A stretch of DNA of 5,157 nt from an uncultured Polymorphobacter sp. GTDB lineage: Bacteria > Pseudomonadota > Alphaproteobacteria > Sphingomonadales > Sphingomonadaceae. Made by a program: the position numbers and the translations under genes. Where the stretch lies: assembly GCA_937871645.1 (NCBI GenBank), contig CALMPZ010000235.1, forward strand, positions 1 through 5,157, written 5' to 3'. The notes under the pieces were generated by a model, which was not told the origin of the DNA, searched no databases, and was given only the letters and a program-made list of their open reading frames with translations. Shown in pieces: positions 4,847 through 5,157 of the stretch. The stretch's first letter is position 1, and each line of letters opens with the position of its first letter.

Positions 4847-5157
4847 ATGATCGCGCCACTCGCTCCACTCGCGCTGCCGGCGGACGCCGCTCGTTTGCTC
4901 GACGGCATCACTGTCGATGCGGCGCTGGCGACGGCGGTCGCGCATGCCTTCAGCCAATCGCCGTATCTCAAGCGGCTGCTGCGGACGCGCAAGGAAGTGC
5001 TGCCGCTGATTGCCGAACTGGGCTTCGACGCGGCGTTCGAGGCGGTGATGGCGCAAGCCGCCGCCGCGACGGGCGACATCGACGAACTTTTGCGCGCCGC
5101 CAAGGCCGATGTCGCGCTGCTGGTGGCGCTCGCCGACCTCGGCGGTGCCTGGCCGCT
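4847..5157 (+). CDS. glnE: Glutamine synthetase adenylyltransferase, N-terminal part
   Basis: An open frame runs from ATG 4847 off the window end: 103 codons plus 2 nt. The peptide fits the N-terminus of GlnE, the bifunctional enzyme that adenylylates glutamine synthetase when nitrogen is plentiful and removes AMP when it is scarce, under PII control. Seen: AHAFSQSPYLKRLLRTRKEVLPLI (about 32-55), resembling the family's A..HSPFL..L... segment, and an Ala/Leu-rich helix pair ending LLRAAKADVALLVALADLGG (81-100), resembling LRRxRxxxxLxIALxDLAG. The catalytic GS-adenylyltransferase motifs (GSxxE/DxE type) lie beyond the window, so the call rests on helix pattern alone. ATG 4847 is favoured because a GAG (4841-4843) precedes it, but the site is weak. 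An in-frame ATG at 4823 would add eight residues (MARCQNEP). It follows an intergenic region and is probably its own transcription unit. Confidence 0.75.
   Translation, partial: MIAPLAPLALPADAARLLDGITVDAALATAVAHAFSQSPYLKRLLRTRKEVLPLIAELGFDAAFEAVMAQAAAATGDIDELLRAAKADVALLVALADLGGAWP

Noticed and set aside
4128..4868. 246-codon open frame on the minus strand across the intergenic region
   Set aside because: It reads through both repeat units and the terminator hairpin, has no recognisable domain, and overlaps the ends of tatC and glnE.

Overview
The window is a high-GC, gene-dense stretch. It carries a run of co-directional housekeeping genes on the + strand, in an order typical of Alphaproteobacteria and most like Sphingomonadales: SPOR-domain protein (3' end only), nagZ, scpA, scpB, tatA, tatB, tatC, then an intergenic region of about 650 bp and the 5' end of glnE. 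The taxonomic call rests on gene order, the style of the proteins and base composition. No rRNA or other marker is present.

Region 1 (2-4197) reads as one operon. Junctions are tight: the SPOR/nagZ and tatB/tatC pairs overlap by 4 nt (GTGA and ATGA), nagZ-scpA is 7 nt, scpA-scpB is 22 nt, scpB-tatA is 47 nt and tatA-tatB is 36 nt. No terminator-like hairpin was noticed inside it and its promoter lies upstream of the window. The products cover peptidoglycan binding (SPOR), cytoplasmic muropeptide recycling (NagZ), the kleisin and winged-helix partners of SMC in chromosome condensation (ScpA, ScpB), and the complete twin-arginine translocase (TatA, TatB, TatC). They share a transcript rather than a single pathway. 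Within it, TatABC form one machine, ScpAB form one complex, and SPOR and NagZ both concern peptidoglycan glycan.

Region 2 (4198-4846) holds the most structure. First come two head-to-head copies of a REP-like palindromic element (4226-4282 and 4323-4376), sharing a perfect 33-bp inverted repeat. A 13-bp hairpin with a short T run follows (4410-4453), plausibly the operon terminator. Then comes an AT-richer leader (about 49% GC by hand count over 4561-4740, against about 70% in the start of glnE) with recurring short motifs but no convincing gene or promoter.

Region 3 (4847-5157) is the N-terminal part of GlnE, the glutamine synthetase adenylyltransferase/adenylyl-removing enzyme, cut by the window end.

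No novel defence, mobile or biosynthetic system is visible. The observations most worth follow-up are the paired-hairpin repeat whose second stem differs between copies but stays paired, a 9-codon mini-ORF with a good ribosome-binding site linking scpA to scpB, and the motif-rich glnE leader.
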